A stretch of DNA of 64,000 bases from Winogradskyella thalassocola (lineage in GTDB: Bacteria; Bacteroidota; Bacteroidia; Flavobacteriales; Flavobacteriaceae), in the NCBI RefSeq assembly GCF_900099995.1, contig NZ_FNCZ01000005.1, positions 1 to 64,000 on the forward strand, given 5' to 3'. This document shows positions 17,990 to 26,523 of the stretch, piece after piece. The first letter of the stretch is position 1. Each line of letters opens with the position of its first letter. A program made the position numbers and the translations under genes. Under the pieces are notes generated by a model that was not told the origin of the DNA, searched no databases, and saw nothing but the letters and a program-made list of their open reading frames with translations.

Positions 17990-18790
17990 ATGAAGCGTAT
18001 TAAGCTTTTAATTATTTTTTTGAGTTGTATTATAGTGTCGTCTTGTATCCCTCATAAAGACACCATTTATTTGCAGGTTAAGGAGGATGCTATCAATGAT
18101 ACTATTCCTAATAATCTTGTTGAAATTCAGAAACCTTATCGTGTTCAAGTTAATGACATATTGAATATACGTGTTAAAGCGTTAGATCAAGAAACGGTAT
18201 CTATTTTAAACCCAACAGGAGACGAGAATTTAAATGCTACTGGTGCTGAGCGTGCTTATTTTGATGGATTTACGGTCGATGTTCATGGTAATGTGAGAAT
18301 TCCAACTCTAGGTTATCTTAATGTTTTAGGGTTTACGACTGAAGAGATAGAAAAACGTATAGAACAAAAACTTCTAGAAGAGCAATTTAAAGAAACCGCT
18401 AATATTTTTGTAACTGTTAAATTGGCTGGTTTACGTTATACCGCTAATGGAGAAGTCGGCTCGCCAGGGAGCCAGGTGTTATATTCTGAGCGTGTTAATA
18501 TATTTGAAGCGATTGCCAATGTTGGGGAAATTCCTGTAACAGGTAATAAAAAAGCCGTTAAAATTATTAGACAGTACCCACAAGGACAGAAAATACATAG
18601 TTTGGATTTGACTGATGTAAAGGTGATGCAATCACCCTATTATTATATACAACCCAATGATATTATTTATGTAGAACCTTTAAAGCAAAAGTCTCTTGGG
18701 ACTGGTGAGACAGCACTCTCTAGTATTGCTGCGATAGCTTCCATACTTTCTTTACTAACTACAGGAGTTTTACTTTATTCAAGACTATAA
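17990..18790 (+). CDS. Wza-type polysaccharide export outer-membrane lipoprotein
   Basis: A 266-residue lipoprotein (lipobox IVSSC) with a poly-export domain (YRVQVNDILNIRV) and an SLBB-like segment (VNIFEAIANVGEIPVTG). It ends in a hydrophobic stretch that may be the membrane-spanning helix. It should form the outer-membrane channel paired with the Wzc protein encoded five bases downstream. I chose the ATG at 17990, since it follows the promoter properly and gives a clean signal peptide; the 17-residue extension would cover the promoter. First gene of the locus. Confidence 0.9.
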   Translation: MKRIKLLIIFLSCIIVSSCIPHKDTIYLQVKEDAINDTIPNNLVEIQKPYRVQVNDILNIRVKALDQETVSILNPTGDENLNATGAERAYFDGFTVDVHGNVRIPTLGYLNVLGFTTEEIEKRIEQKLLEEQFKETANIFVTVKLAGLRYTANGEVGSPGSQVLYSERVNIFEAIANVGEIPVTGNKKAVKIIRQYPQGQKIHSLDLTDVKVMQSPYYYIQPNDIIYVEPLKQKSLGTGETALSSIAAIASILSLLTTGVLLYSRL

Positions 18791-18795
18791 TACAT

Positions 18796-21270
18796 ATGAA
18801 GGATTATGACGATTTAGAAGACCAAGATTCGCAAAGTATAAGTTTTGATTTTAGAGGTTATCTTTTTAAAGTATTAAATCTATGGAAATTTGTGTTGATT
18901 TGTATTGGCGCCGCTATGCTAATCGCTTACTTTATTAACGCCAGAAAGCAAAATGTTTACCGCTTAGATTCTTTAATTTCTATAGAGAACGATCAGAATC
19001 CGTTTTTTACCGCTAATACTAGTATCTCCTTTAATTGGGGGGGGACTTCTGGAAAAGTAGGTAAAGTAATGACTGCGATAAAAACGCGTACACACAATGA
19101 AATTGTTGTGGATTCCCTTCAGTATTATATGGATTACCTAGAAGAAGGTAAATACCGAAAAATAGATATTTATAAAAGTGCGCCTTTTGAATTTGTTATA
19201 GATAAATCTAAAGCTCAGGTATTGAACTATCCAGTTGGGATACGCTTCTTAAACGCCAATGAATTTGAGGTGTTTACAGCATTTCAAGGCAAAATTGTTT
19301 CTACTCAAACCTATGGAGATAAATCTAAATCTACAGTAGAGGTACCTACAGGCGTCTTTACAAAAAAAATCAAAAGTGGTGAGACTATTGCCTTACCTTT
19401 TTTAAACGGTCAAATTATAGTAAAACCGGAGCGTAGTATTACTCCAGGGGCAGAATATTTTCTTCGGTTTAGTAATTTTGATGGTGTCGTTAATAGTTAC
19501 AAGTCTAATGTTATGATTACCACGGTTGGGACTTCGGCTGGTTCTATTTTAAATTTACAATTGGCTGGACATAATAAAGCTAAAATTGTAGATTATCTGA
19601 ATGCTACTTCTGAAATTTTGAGTAAGACCGAGTTGAAACGGAAAAACCTATACGCTACGAATACTATAAAATTTATTGATAGTAGTTTGGCGGCCGTAAA
19701 TGTAAATCTTGAAGATTTTACGGATGAGATGAATACGTTTAGAAGAGATAACAAGGTGTTTGATGTAAGCTCAGAAATCTCTCAAATTTCGGAGGAGCTG
19801 CGTCAATTTGAATTGGAAAAGCAAAATGAAGAATCGAAACTTGATTATTTAAACAATCTTGAAGTTTATTTAAATACTAAAACTGATTATACTAATATTG
19901 CAGCCCCTACGAGTGTTGGTATTGAAGAAGGAAACGTACTTGGTGGTGTTTCCAAGATTGTTGCCTTGGCAGCAGAACGTCAAAATTTAGAATATACTAC
20001 TAAGGAGGGGTCAGGGCTTTTTAAAGAATTAGATCGCCGTATTGATTCTGAAAAAAATGTATTACTTGAAACATTAGATGCGACCAAAGAAACGATTGGA
20101 GTGCGAATACGAACTTTGAATAGTAACATTTCGGCTTTAGAATCGAAATTGAGTGGGTTACCAGAGGATGAGCAACAGTTTTTGAGGATTCAACGAAAAT
20201 TAGATCTCAGTCAGGAAGCTTATGATATTTACTTAGCAAAACGCAGTGAAGCTGCTATTGTAAAAGCAGCAAACATTTCGGATATTACTGTTATTGATGA
20301 AGCTAAAGATATTGGAGGAGGTTTGATAGGGCCTAATAAAAGTCTTAATTATATGATGGGCTTAATGCTTGGCTTTTTTCTTCCAATGTTATTAATTTTT
20401 GTTGTCTATTTGTTGGATAGTACCATTCATGGCTCTGATGAGATTGCCCGATTGTCTAAAATTCCTATATTAGGTTTAGTTGGTAAATACCGCTATAAGA
20501 ATAACTTGGTGGCTTTTGAAAAACCAAAGTCGGCCGTAGCTGAATCTTTTAGAGCTATCCGTTCGAGTTTACAATTTATCTTTAAAAATCAGGGAACGGA
20601 AGATCATAGAGCAGATACATTAATGATAACCTCTTCTGTTAGTGGTGAAGGGAAAACATTTACGTCTATTAATATTGCTACGGTTTATGCGCTTTCAGGA
20701 AAAAAGACCATTTTATTAGGTTTAGATCTACGTAAGCCAAAAATCTTTGATGATTTTAATATTACTAATGAGAAAGGTGTGGTTAATTACCTTATCGGGG
20801 ATGATTCTTTTGAAAACATTGTGACCCATACACAAATTGAGAATTTGGATGTTGTTCCTTCAGGTCCAATTCCGCCTAACCCTTCGGAGTTATTGATGAG
20901 TGATAAATTAAAGGAGCTTATTAGTATGCTTAAGCAAGAGTATGATATCATTATTCTAGATACTCCTCCTTTAGGTTTGGTTACAGATGCCTTAGAATTA
21001 ACACAATATGCAGATGCCACTATATTTATGGTCCGTTTAGACTATACAAAAAAAGGTATGCTTCAGTTGGTAAATGCTAAGCACCGTACTGGGGAGCTTA
21101 AAAACGTGAGTTATGTGCTTAACTTTTATAGGCATAAAAATAACAGTAATTATGGTTATGGCTATGGCTATGGTTATGGTTACGGCTATGGTGTTTATGG
21201 TAATACGTATCACGAAAAAGATAACCAGTCTATTTTTAAAAAGATAAAAGCGTTTTTGAAGCGGATATAA
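18796..21270 (+). CDS. Wzc-type tyrosine autokinase / chain-length regulator
   Basis: An 824-residue inner-membrane protein. It has an N-terminal Wzz domain with a TM segment near 33-50, a long coiled-coil periplasmic region and a second TM near 515-540. The cytoplasmic BY-kinase domain carries Walker A SGEGKT (about 616-621), Walker A' GLDLRKPK and Walker B ILDTPP. The C-terminus carries the tyrosine cluster expected for autophosphorylation, here an almost pure Gly-Tyr repeat (about 784-800). Cycles of phosphorylation would control polymer length and Wza-linked export. It is the partner of the preceding gene. Confidence 0.93.
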   Translation: MKDYDDLEDQDSQSISFDFRGYLFKVLNLWKFVLICIGAAMLIAYFINARKQNVYRLDSLISIENDQNPFFTANTSISFNWGGTSGKVGKVMTAIKTRTHNEIVVDSLQYYMDYLEEGKYRKIDIYKSAPFEFVIDKSKAQVLNYPVGIRFLNANEFEVFTAFQGKIVSTQTYGDKSKSTVEVPTGVFTKKIKSGETIALPFLNGQIIVKPERSITPGAEYFLRFSNFDGVVNSYKSNVMITTVGTSAGSILNLQLAGHNKAKIVDYLNATSEILSKTELKRKNLYATNTIKFIDSSLAAVNVNLEDFTDEMNTFRRDNKVFDVSSEISQISEELRQFELEKQNEESKLDYLNNLEVYLNTKTDYTNIAAPTSVGIEEGNVLGGVSKIVALAAERQNLEYTTKEGSGLFKELDRRIDSEKNVLLETLDATKETIGVRIRTLNSNISALESKLSGLPEDEQQFLRIQRKLDLSQEAYDIYLAKRSEAAIVKAANISDITVIDEAKDIGGGLIGPNKSLNYMMGLMLGFFLPMLLIFVVYLLDSTIHGSDEIARLSKIPILGLVGKYRYKNNLVAFEKPKSAVAESFRAIRSSLQFIFKNQGTEDHRADTLMITSSVSGEGKTFTSINIATVYALSGKKTILLGLDLRKPKIFDDFNITNEKGVVNYLIGDDSFENIVTHTQIENLDVVPSGPIPPNPSELLMSDKLKELISMLKQEYDIIILDTPPLGLVTDALELTQYADATIFMVRLDYTKKGMLQLVNAKHRTGELKNVSYVLNFYRHKNNSNYGYGYGYGYGYGYGVYGNTYHEKDNQSIFKKIKAFLKRI

Positions 21271-21390
21271 TGTTGGCTTTTAGCGTTTAGCTGTTAGTTG
21301 TTGGCTGTTGTCTATTCTTGCATTTTAATTTGTCTTCTCTTGAAGTCAGGGACGGAGCTGTACGTTTTGAATGTTTTTAACTGTATGCTT

Positions 21391-21981
21391 ATGATTAGTA
21401 AATCGCAACTTAAAGTCAAACGTATTTTTGATGTTCTTTTGGCGTTAATGTGCTTACCGTTACTTATTGTTCCTATTCTATTATTAGTTCTCATTGCTAC
21501 TATAGACACTAAAAAATGGGGCGTCTATTCTCAATGTCGTGTTGGTCAGTATGGAAAACTCTTCAGGATTTATAAAATTAGAACTTTAGGGGATGGAGAG
21601 CATCAATTAGGGCAATTAGATAACAGTGCATCTTCTATAGGTAAATTTTTAAGACAAACTAAATTAAACGAATTGCCTCAACTTTATAACGTATTGATAG
21701 GTGATATGAGTTTTGTTGGTCCGAGACCTGATTTGCAGGGTTTTGCTGATGAATTAATCGGCGACGATCGTATTATTTTAGAGGTCAAACCCGGCATAAC
21801 TGGTCCGGCAACCTTAAAATACCGACATGAAGAACGTGTCTTAGAACGTCAAAATAACCCAAAACACTACAACAGAACGATTATTTGGGTAGATAAAGTA
21901 AAAATCAATAAAAATTACGTTCAGAATTACAGTTTTTACTTAGATTTGACACTCATTTTAAAATCTATTTTAAATAAATGA
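21391..21981 (+). CDS. Initiating sugar phosphotransferase, short type
   Basis: A 196-residue phosphoglycosyltransferase of the bacterial sugar transferase family with one N-terminal membrane segment (about 12-35). It has the conserved LRQTKLNELPQLYNVLIGDM and FVGPRPDLQG. It would move a sugar-1-phosphate (probably an acetamido sugar) to undecaprenyl phosphate to start the repeat unit. The start at 21391 (alternative ATG 21385) matches the family start; an in-frame extension to 21298 is spacer sequence. The stop overlaps the next gene in ATGA. A second initiating enzyme closes the locus at 60998. Confidence 0.88.
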   Translation: MISKSQLKVKRIFDVLLALMCLPLLIVPILLLVLIATIDTKKWGVYSQCRVGQYGKLFRIYKIRTLGDGEHQLGQLDNSASSIGKFLRQTKLNELPQLYNVLIGDMSFVGPRPDLQGFADELIGDDRIILEVKPGITGPATLKYRHEERVLERQNNPKHYNRTIIWVDKVKINKNYVQNYSFYLDLTLILKSILNK

Positions 21982-23273
21982 CTCATTCAGAAGATAAAAT
22001 TGCCATTATAGGATTAGGTTATGTCGGTTTGCCTCTAGCCGTAGAATTTGCAAAACAATTCTTAGTTGTTGGTTTCGATATTAACAAACAACGTATCAGC
22101 GAACTAAATGGTGGATTAGATAAAACCTTAGAAGTTGAAAACGATCATTTAAAATCGGTATTAACGACGGATTTAAATGCTAGTAAAGGTTTATATATTA
22201 CAGACGATATCGAAGCATTAGCTGTAACTAATTACTATATAATTACCGTACCTACACCTACAGATGCTTTAAACAAGCCTGTATTTACTCCTTTAATAAA
22301 GGCTAGTGAAACAGTTGGTAAAGTGTTATCTAAAGATGATATTGTGGTTTACGAATCTACGGTTTATCCGGGAGCAACAGAAGATATTTGTATTCCTGTA
22401 TTAGAGAAAACTTCTGGACTCGTTTATAATAAAGATTTTTATGCTGGTTATTCACCAGAACGAATTAATCCAGGTGATAAGGAGCATACGGTTACAAAAA
22501 TATTGAAAGTTACTTCTGGTTCTACTCCAGAAATAGCGGTAAAGGTTGATAATCTTTATAAAAAGGTCATCGTTGCAGGTACTCATATGGCGCCTTCAAT
22601 AAAAGTGGCGGAAGCTGCAAAAGTGATTGAGAATTCACAACGTGATATCAATATTGCCTTTGTTAATGAATTGTCTAAAATCTTTAGACTTTTGGATATT
22701 GACACCAAGGCTGTATTAGAAGCTGCAGGTACAAAATGGAATTTCTTAAAATTCTCACCAGGTTTAGTTGGTGGGCATTGTATTGGAGTCGATCCTTATT
22801 ATTTGGCTCAAAAAGCGATAGAATCTGGTTACGATCCTGAGATTATTTTAGCAGGTCGTAAGATGAATGACAGTATGGGAAGCTATGTGGCTACCGAAAC
22901 TGTAAAAATGATGATTAAGAAAGGAGCGACTATTAAAGGTTCTAAAGTTCTTGTATTAGGTATTACATTTAAAGAGAACTGTCCGGACATTAGAAACTCT
23001 AGAGTTATTGATATTATTGAAGAGTTAGAAACATACGATGTTAATGTCGATGTTTATGATCCTTGGGCTTCTGCTGAAGAAGTAAAGCATGAGTATAAAT
23101 TAGATTTAATCACTGATTTCACTGAATTAAGTTCTGAGTACGATGCGGTAATTTTAGCGGTTTCTCATAACCAATTCTTAAAATTAGATATTACAAAACT
23201 AAAATCACAAACAGGTGTTGTTTTCGATGTAAAATCATTACTTCCTTTGGACACCGTAGACGCTAGACTATAA
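21978..23273 (+). CDS. tviB: UDP-N-acetylhexosamine 6-dehydrogenase, TviB/WbpO-like
   Basis: A 431-residue NAD-dependent nucleotide-sugar dehydrogenase. The N-terminal dinucleotide motif is IGLGYVGLPLA (about 10-20). The catalytic cysteine lies in GGHCIGVDPYYL (about residue 269), and the UDP-binding C-terminal domain contains the motif GITFKENCPDIRNS. The overall sequence is closest to TviB/WbpO enzymes that oxidise UDP-GlcNAc or UDP-GalNAc to the uronic acid; with the next gene, the likely product is UDP-GalNAcA. It overlaps the genes on both sides by one to four bases. The exact substrate epimer is inferred from the pairing. Confidence 0.88.
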   Translation: MTHSEDKIAIIGLGYVGLPLAVEFAKQFLVVGFDINKQRISELNGGLDKTLEVENDHLKSVLTTDLNASKGLYITDDIEALAVTNYYIITVPTPTDALNKPVFTPLIKASETVGKVLSKDDIVVYESTVYPGATEDICIPVLEKTSGLVYNKDFYAGYSPERINPGDKEHTVTKILKVTSGSTPEIAVKVDNLYKKVIVAGTHMAPSIKVAEAAKVIENSQRDINIAFVNELSKIFRLLDIDTKAVLEAAGTKWNFLKFSPGLVGGHCIGVDPYYLAQKAIESGYDPEIILAGRKMNDSMGSYVATETVKMMIKKGATIKGSKVLVLGITFKENCPDIRNSRVIDIIEELETYDVNVDVYDPWASAEEVKHEYKLDLITDFTELSSEYDAVILAVSHNQFLKLDITKLKSQTGVVFDVKSLLPLDTVDARL

Positions 23274-24253
23274 TGTATTCAAACCCACATCATACAACAG
23301 ACCTTTCTAAATTAAGTTTTTTAATCACAGGAGGAGGTGGCTTTATTGGCTCTAACCTTACGGAATACTTATTAAAGTACAAGGCTAAAAAAGTACGTGT
23401 TTTAGATAACTTTTCTAATGGTCATCGCGAAAACTTAACTGAATTTATGGATAACCCAGCCTTCGAATTGATAGAAGGTGATATTCGTGATTTAGAGACC
23501 TGTAAAAACGCTATGGAAGGCATAGATTATGTCTCTCACCAAGCCGCTTTAGGTTCTGTGCCGCGTTCTATTAACGATCCGGCAACGACGAATGAGGTTA
23601 ATATATCTGGGTTTTTAAATATGATGATTGCGTTGAAAGATAGCTCAACCGTAAAACGTATGGTCTATGCGGCGTCTAGCTCAACGTATGGAGATAGTAA
23701 AGCATTACCTAAAATGGAAGATACAATAGGGAAACCTTTATCTCCTTATGCCGTTACAAAATATGTAAACGAATTGTATGCTGATGTATTTGGTACTACT
23801 TATGATACTGATGTTATTGGCTTACGCTATTTTAATGTGTTTGGACCAAAACAAAGTCCGGATGGTGCCTATGCAGCAGTAATTCCATTATTTATGCAAG
23901 CGCTTAAAGATAATGAGCCTTCTAAAATTAATGGTGATGGTGAGCAAACCAGAGACTTTACATTTATAGATAATGTTGTTCAGGCTAATGTAAAAGGGTT
24001 TTTCGCATCAAAAGAGGCTAAGAATGAGGTCTTTAATGTGGCTTGTGGTGAGCGTATTACTATTAACTACTTATGGGAATCTTTACGCATTGCCGCCAAT
24101 TCTGAATTAAAAGCTATTTACGGACCTAATAGACAAGGTGATGTTAGAGATTCTTTAGCAGATATTTCTAAAGCGCAAAACTTGTTAGGGTATGAACCAA
24201 AATATACCGTAAGAGAAGGTTTGAAGATTACTTGGGATTCGTTTGATTCTTAA
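23273..24253 (+). CDS. NAD-dependent UDP-sugar 4-epimerase, WbpP/TviC-like
   Basis: A 326-residue SDR-type epimerase with GGGGFIGSN (about 17-25), a Ser-Ser-Ser triad region (AASSSTYGD) and YAVTK (about 159-163). The NVFGPKQSPDGAYAAVIPLF block is typical of WbpP enzymes acting on N-acetylated UDP-sugars. With the TviB-like enzyme it should interconvert the gluco and galacto forms, as in Vi antigen and Pseudomonas O6 pathways. The start overlaps the previous stop by one base. It is the last gene before the operon is interrupted by the DUF559 unit. Confidence 0.88.
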   Translation: MYSNPHHTTDLSKLSFLITGGGGFIGSNLTEYLLKYKAKKVRVLDNFSNGHRENLTEFMDNPAFELIEGDIRDLETCKNAMEGIDYVSHQAALGSVPRSINDPATTNEVNISGFLNMMIALKDSSTVKRMVYAASSSTYGDSKALPKMEDTIGKPLSPYAVTKYVNELYADVFGTTYDTDVIGLRYFNVFGPKQSPDGAYAAVIPLFMQALKDNEPSKINGDGEQTRDFTFIDNVVQANVKGFFASKEAKNEVFNVACGERITINYLWESLRIAANSELKAIYGPNRQGDVRDSLADISKAQNLLGYEPKYTVREGLKITWDSFDS

Positions 24254-24270
24254 TATACGCTCTTCTGCGT

Positions 24271-24346
24271 GTTGAACACTCCTTTCTTCATCTCGTTCCT
24301 CGGGAATTCATACCCCTCTTTTCTCAAAGAGGGGAGCAGGCTGAGG
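24271..24346. repeat. Two-hairpin element, copy 1
   Basis: The copy has a perfect 9-bp stem CCCCTCTTT/AAAGAGGGG with a TCTC loop (24313-24334), preceded by GAATTCAT and followed by GAGCAGGCTGA. The first hairpin is degenerate here. Same family as copies at 25.08, 26.39, 45.75, 47.24 and 54.79 kb. Confidence 0.75.
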
Positions 24347-24656
24347 AGGTATCTGTTATAATTGTTTACTGGATTTTACTTTTTTGATTATTTAAACATC
24401 TTTGAAAAAAAAGAGGGGAGCGGGATTAGGTACTTTTTCTTGACATTGACTTCGGGATTATACTTTTATTAAAAACTGCGGGGAGAGTTGTGGTAAGTGT
24501 TTAGTTTTATTTAGAATTCTTTTTTTTTCTAAATTGAACTAGAAACTAGGTCGTTTATACAATTTAATTTGGTCTCCAATATGTGCTCCTCCCTTTAGTC
24601 AAAGGGAGGTGGCTGAACCGCCGTAGAAGGTTCAGACGGTGGGTTTGATTTTATAT
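24271..24656. repeat. Left direct repeat flanking the DUF559 gene
   Basis: A non-coding block that resembles the block at 25073-25374 in order and orientation. It starts with TTGAACAC then the stem CCCCTCTTT/AAAGAGGGG and GGGGAGCAGGCTGA. GGGGAGAGTTGTGGT and a TCGTTTA stretch follow, then ATGTGCTCCTCCCTTT with its AAAGGGAGG partner, and GGCTGAACCGCCG...GACGGTGGGTTTGATTTTAT. It is about 85 bases longer than the right copy. Its end is five bases from the DUF559 stop codon. Confidence 0.85.
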
Positions 24657-24661
24657 TCATA

Positions 24662-25030
24662 TTACTTAGTTTTAAAATTAACTTGTATTTCCCCTAAAAC
24701 AGATGGAAGCGCATCAAAAACCATCTTGTTTTCAAAACGAATGACTTTGTAGCCTAAATTTTCTAAGTATTGCGTTCTTTTTTTATCGTATTCTTGTGCT
24801 TTTGGATTGTTGTGAATTTCTCCATCCAATTCTATAATTAACTTTTCAGCAGCACAGTAGAAATCAACTATGTAATAACCAATGCTGTGTTGTCTTTGAA
24901 ATTTTCTATTGCTGAGTTGTCTTGATTTTAAATGTTTCCATAACTGCGCTTCTGAAGGTGTTAAGTTGTTTCTTAATGCCCTTCTGTATTCTTGTAATGC
25001 TTTTTTGGTATGGGTATTTTGTTTTGGCAT
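24662..25030 (-). CDS. DUF559 endonuclease-like protein (Vsr-type fold)
   Basis: A 122-residue protein of the DUF559 family, related to very-short-patch-repair endonucleases. It has NLTPSEAQLWKHL (about 22-34), RQHSIGYYIVDFYC with the active-site-type Asp, and KLIIELDGEIH with the second acidic residue of a PD-(D/E)xK-like core. FENKMVFDALPSVL forms the C-terminal helix. It is complete in length for the family. It runs against the operon, between the epimerase and ABC permease genes, with diverged direct repeats on both sides. No cognate methyltransferase is near. It may nick or cut DNA; whether it maintains the repeats is speculation. Confidence 0.88.
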   Translation of the reverse strand: MPKQNTHTKKALQEYRRALRNNLTPSEAQLWKHLKSRQLSNRKFQRQHSIGYYIVDFYCAAEKLIIELDGEIHNNPKAQEYDKKRTQYLENLGYKVIRFENKMVFDALPSVLGEIQVNFKTK

Positions 25031-25072
25031 GAATTAAAAATAAGGAATTTTATTCAGAGGTTTAACTTAACT

Positions 25073-25152
25073 TTTTGAACACCCCTTTTCTTTACCTTCG
25101 TTCCTTCGGTAAATTCATTCCCCTCTTTGAAGGAAAGAGGGGAGCTGGCTTA
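25073..25152. repeat. Two-hairpin element, copy 2
   Basis: Hairpin 1 is TTTACC (25091-25096) with GGTAAA (25108-25113). The spacer is TTCATT. Hairpin 2 is CCCCTCTTT (25120-25128) with AAAGAGGGG (25134-25142), followed by AGCTGGCT. Confidence 0.8.
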
Positions 25153-25374
25153 AATTGTCCTTTTAGACATTGTTTTCTGTATTTTGCTTCTTTAATTATT
25201 TGTACTTCTTTACAAAAAAGAGGAGAGTTGTGGTTGGTGGTTTACTTTATAATTTTGAACCAGAGAGTTTGTCGTTTAACTCACTCACCTTAGTTTACTA
25301 TATGTGCTCCTCTTTTTAGTCAAAGGGAGGTGGCTGAACCGCCGAAGACCGTTTAGACGGTGGGTTTGATTTTA
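25073..25374. repeat. Right direct repeat flanking the DUF559 gene
   Basis: This is the counterpart of 24271-24656, in the same orientation. TTGAACACCCC starts it, followed by two stems and GGGGAGCTGGCT. Then come GAGGAGAGTTGTGGT, TCGTTTA, ATGTGCTCCTC..AAAGGGAGG and GGCTGAACCGCCGAAG..GACGGTGGGTTTGATTTTAT. It begins about 40 bases upstream of the DUF559 start. The two copies are clearly diverged, so the arrangement is not a fresh duplication. Confidence 0.85.
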
Positions 25375-25497
25375 TCATAAATCACAACACGTTAAAATCA
25401 TATTTTATTCTAGCGGCCTTGTTTTAGATTCTTAATGGAATTAGTATATTAGCCCTATTGAAAAAAAGGATGTTTTCCTTAATATTTGTAACTATAC
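25375..25497. other. Leader of the ABC transporter genes
   Basis: About 120 bases after the right repeat and before the ABC permease ATG. A promoter is expected here, because the DUF559 unit separates the transporter from the upstream operon, but I find only a weak TATATTAG-like box and no good match to the consensus. Confidence 0.3.
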
Positions 25498-26343
25498 ATG
25501 GCCTTAGAAACTCGAGTTTATCAAAAACAAAGAACCATAAAATTTGGTACGCTTTTAAAAGCGAGCTTAAGCGATATGTTTCAATCACGGTTTTTAGCAC
25601 GGCAATTAGCAGAACGAGATATCAAAGCCATGTACCGCCAATCTTATTTGGGTATTGTTTGGGCTTTTATTATGCCGTTAACCACTGCTGCTGTGTGGAT
25701 TTTCTTGAATAGTAGTGGTACTATTAAATTGTCTGATACTGGGATTCCGTACCCTGTGTATGCGTTTTCTGGAACCTTAATTTGGTCTATAATTGTGGCT
25801 TCTATCAATTCTCCGATGACGAGTACACAAGCGGCGAAGGGTATTTTAACTAAAATTAATTTTCCTAAAGAGGCCTTATTGCTCTCTGGTATTTATAAAT
25901 TGTTATTTGACACGTCTATTAAAATACTAATACTAGTTGTATTTGTTATTATTTATGGTGTTGGTTTGCAATGGAGTTTACTGTTGTTCCCAATAGCTAT
26001 TTTGGGTGCTATTATTTTTGGAACCACTGTGGGCTTGTTTTTAACTCCTTTAGGGCTATTATATAAAGATATTGGTAAAATTATAACGTTTAGCATGCAG
26101 TTTTTAATGTATGTGACTCCTGTTGTTTATGCGATTCCTAAAACTGGCATTATGAAAACAATAATGACTTGGAATCCTATAACACCGATTCTATTAACGG
26201 CTAGAGATTTGGTTGTAGGGTTTACACCAGAGTATCTCAATTATTTTTTGGTGGTACTTGCTATTTGTATTCCGTTTTTATTTTTAGGGTTGATTATTTA
26301 TCGTATTTCAATTCCTATTATTGTGGAGCGGTTGAGTGCGTAG
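25498..26343 (+). CDS. ABC-2 type polysaccharide export permease (Wzm/TagG-like)
   Basis: A 281-residue integral membrane protein with about six TM segments. It has the family's N-terminal amphipathic region (LAERDIKAMYRQSYLGIVWAF) and the second half containing GLLYKDIGKI and YVTPVVYAIP. It forms the channel that exports undecaprenyl-linked polysaccharide from the cytoplasm, driven by the Wzt-like ATPase encoded next. The start ATG at 25498 fits the family. About 180 bases, containing a two-hairpin element, separate it from its ATPase, which is unusual for such a pair. Confidence 0.92.
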   Translation: MALETRVYQKQRTIKFGTLLKASLSDMFQSRFLARQLAERDIKAMYRQSYLGIVWAFIMPLTTAAVWIFLNSSGTIKLSDTGIPYPVYAFSGTLIWSIIVASINSPMTSTQAAKGILTKINFPKEALLLSGIYKLLFDTSIKILILVVFVIIYGVGLQWSLLLFPIAILGAIIFGTTVGLFLTPLGLLYKDIGKIITFSMQFLMYVTPVVYAIPKTGIMKTIMTWNPITPILLTARDLVVGFTPEYLNYFLVVLAICIPFLFLGLIIYRISIPIIVERLSA

Positions 26344-26390
26344 TTGGTTGAGAGTCGTTAGTAAAAAGTGTAAAGTAGGAAGTAGGAAGA

Positions 26391-26460
26391 AAACCCTTCC
26401 GTCTTTGTTTTCTTTGATGGAAAACAAATTCACCTTTCCTTAAAAATAAGGGAAGAGCTT
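26391..26460. repeat. Two-hairpin element, copy 3
   Basis: Hairpin 1 TTTGTTTTC (26404-26412)/GAAAACAAA (26420-26428). Spacer TTCAC. Hairpin 2 CTTTCCTT (26434-26441)/AAGGGAAG (26448-26455), followed by AGCT. It sits between the ABC permease and ATPase genes, preceded by AGTAGGAAG-type spacer repeats. Confidence 0.85.
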
Positions 26461-26523
26461 ATTGAAGTAAAAAAAGTTTAGCGTTTAAGATAAAGAATTT
26501 AGAAAGAAAGACCAAAACATTAC

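Noticed and set aside
24254..25497. Insertion sequence with transposase
   Set aside because: The unit has direct, not inverted, flanking repeats, and its only gene is a DUF559 nuclease; no DDE or tyrosine transposase motif.
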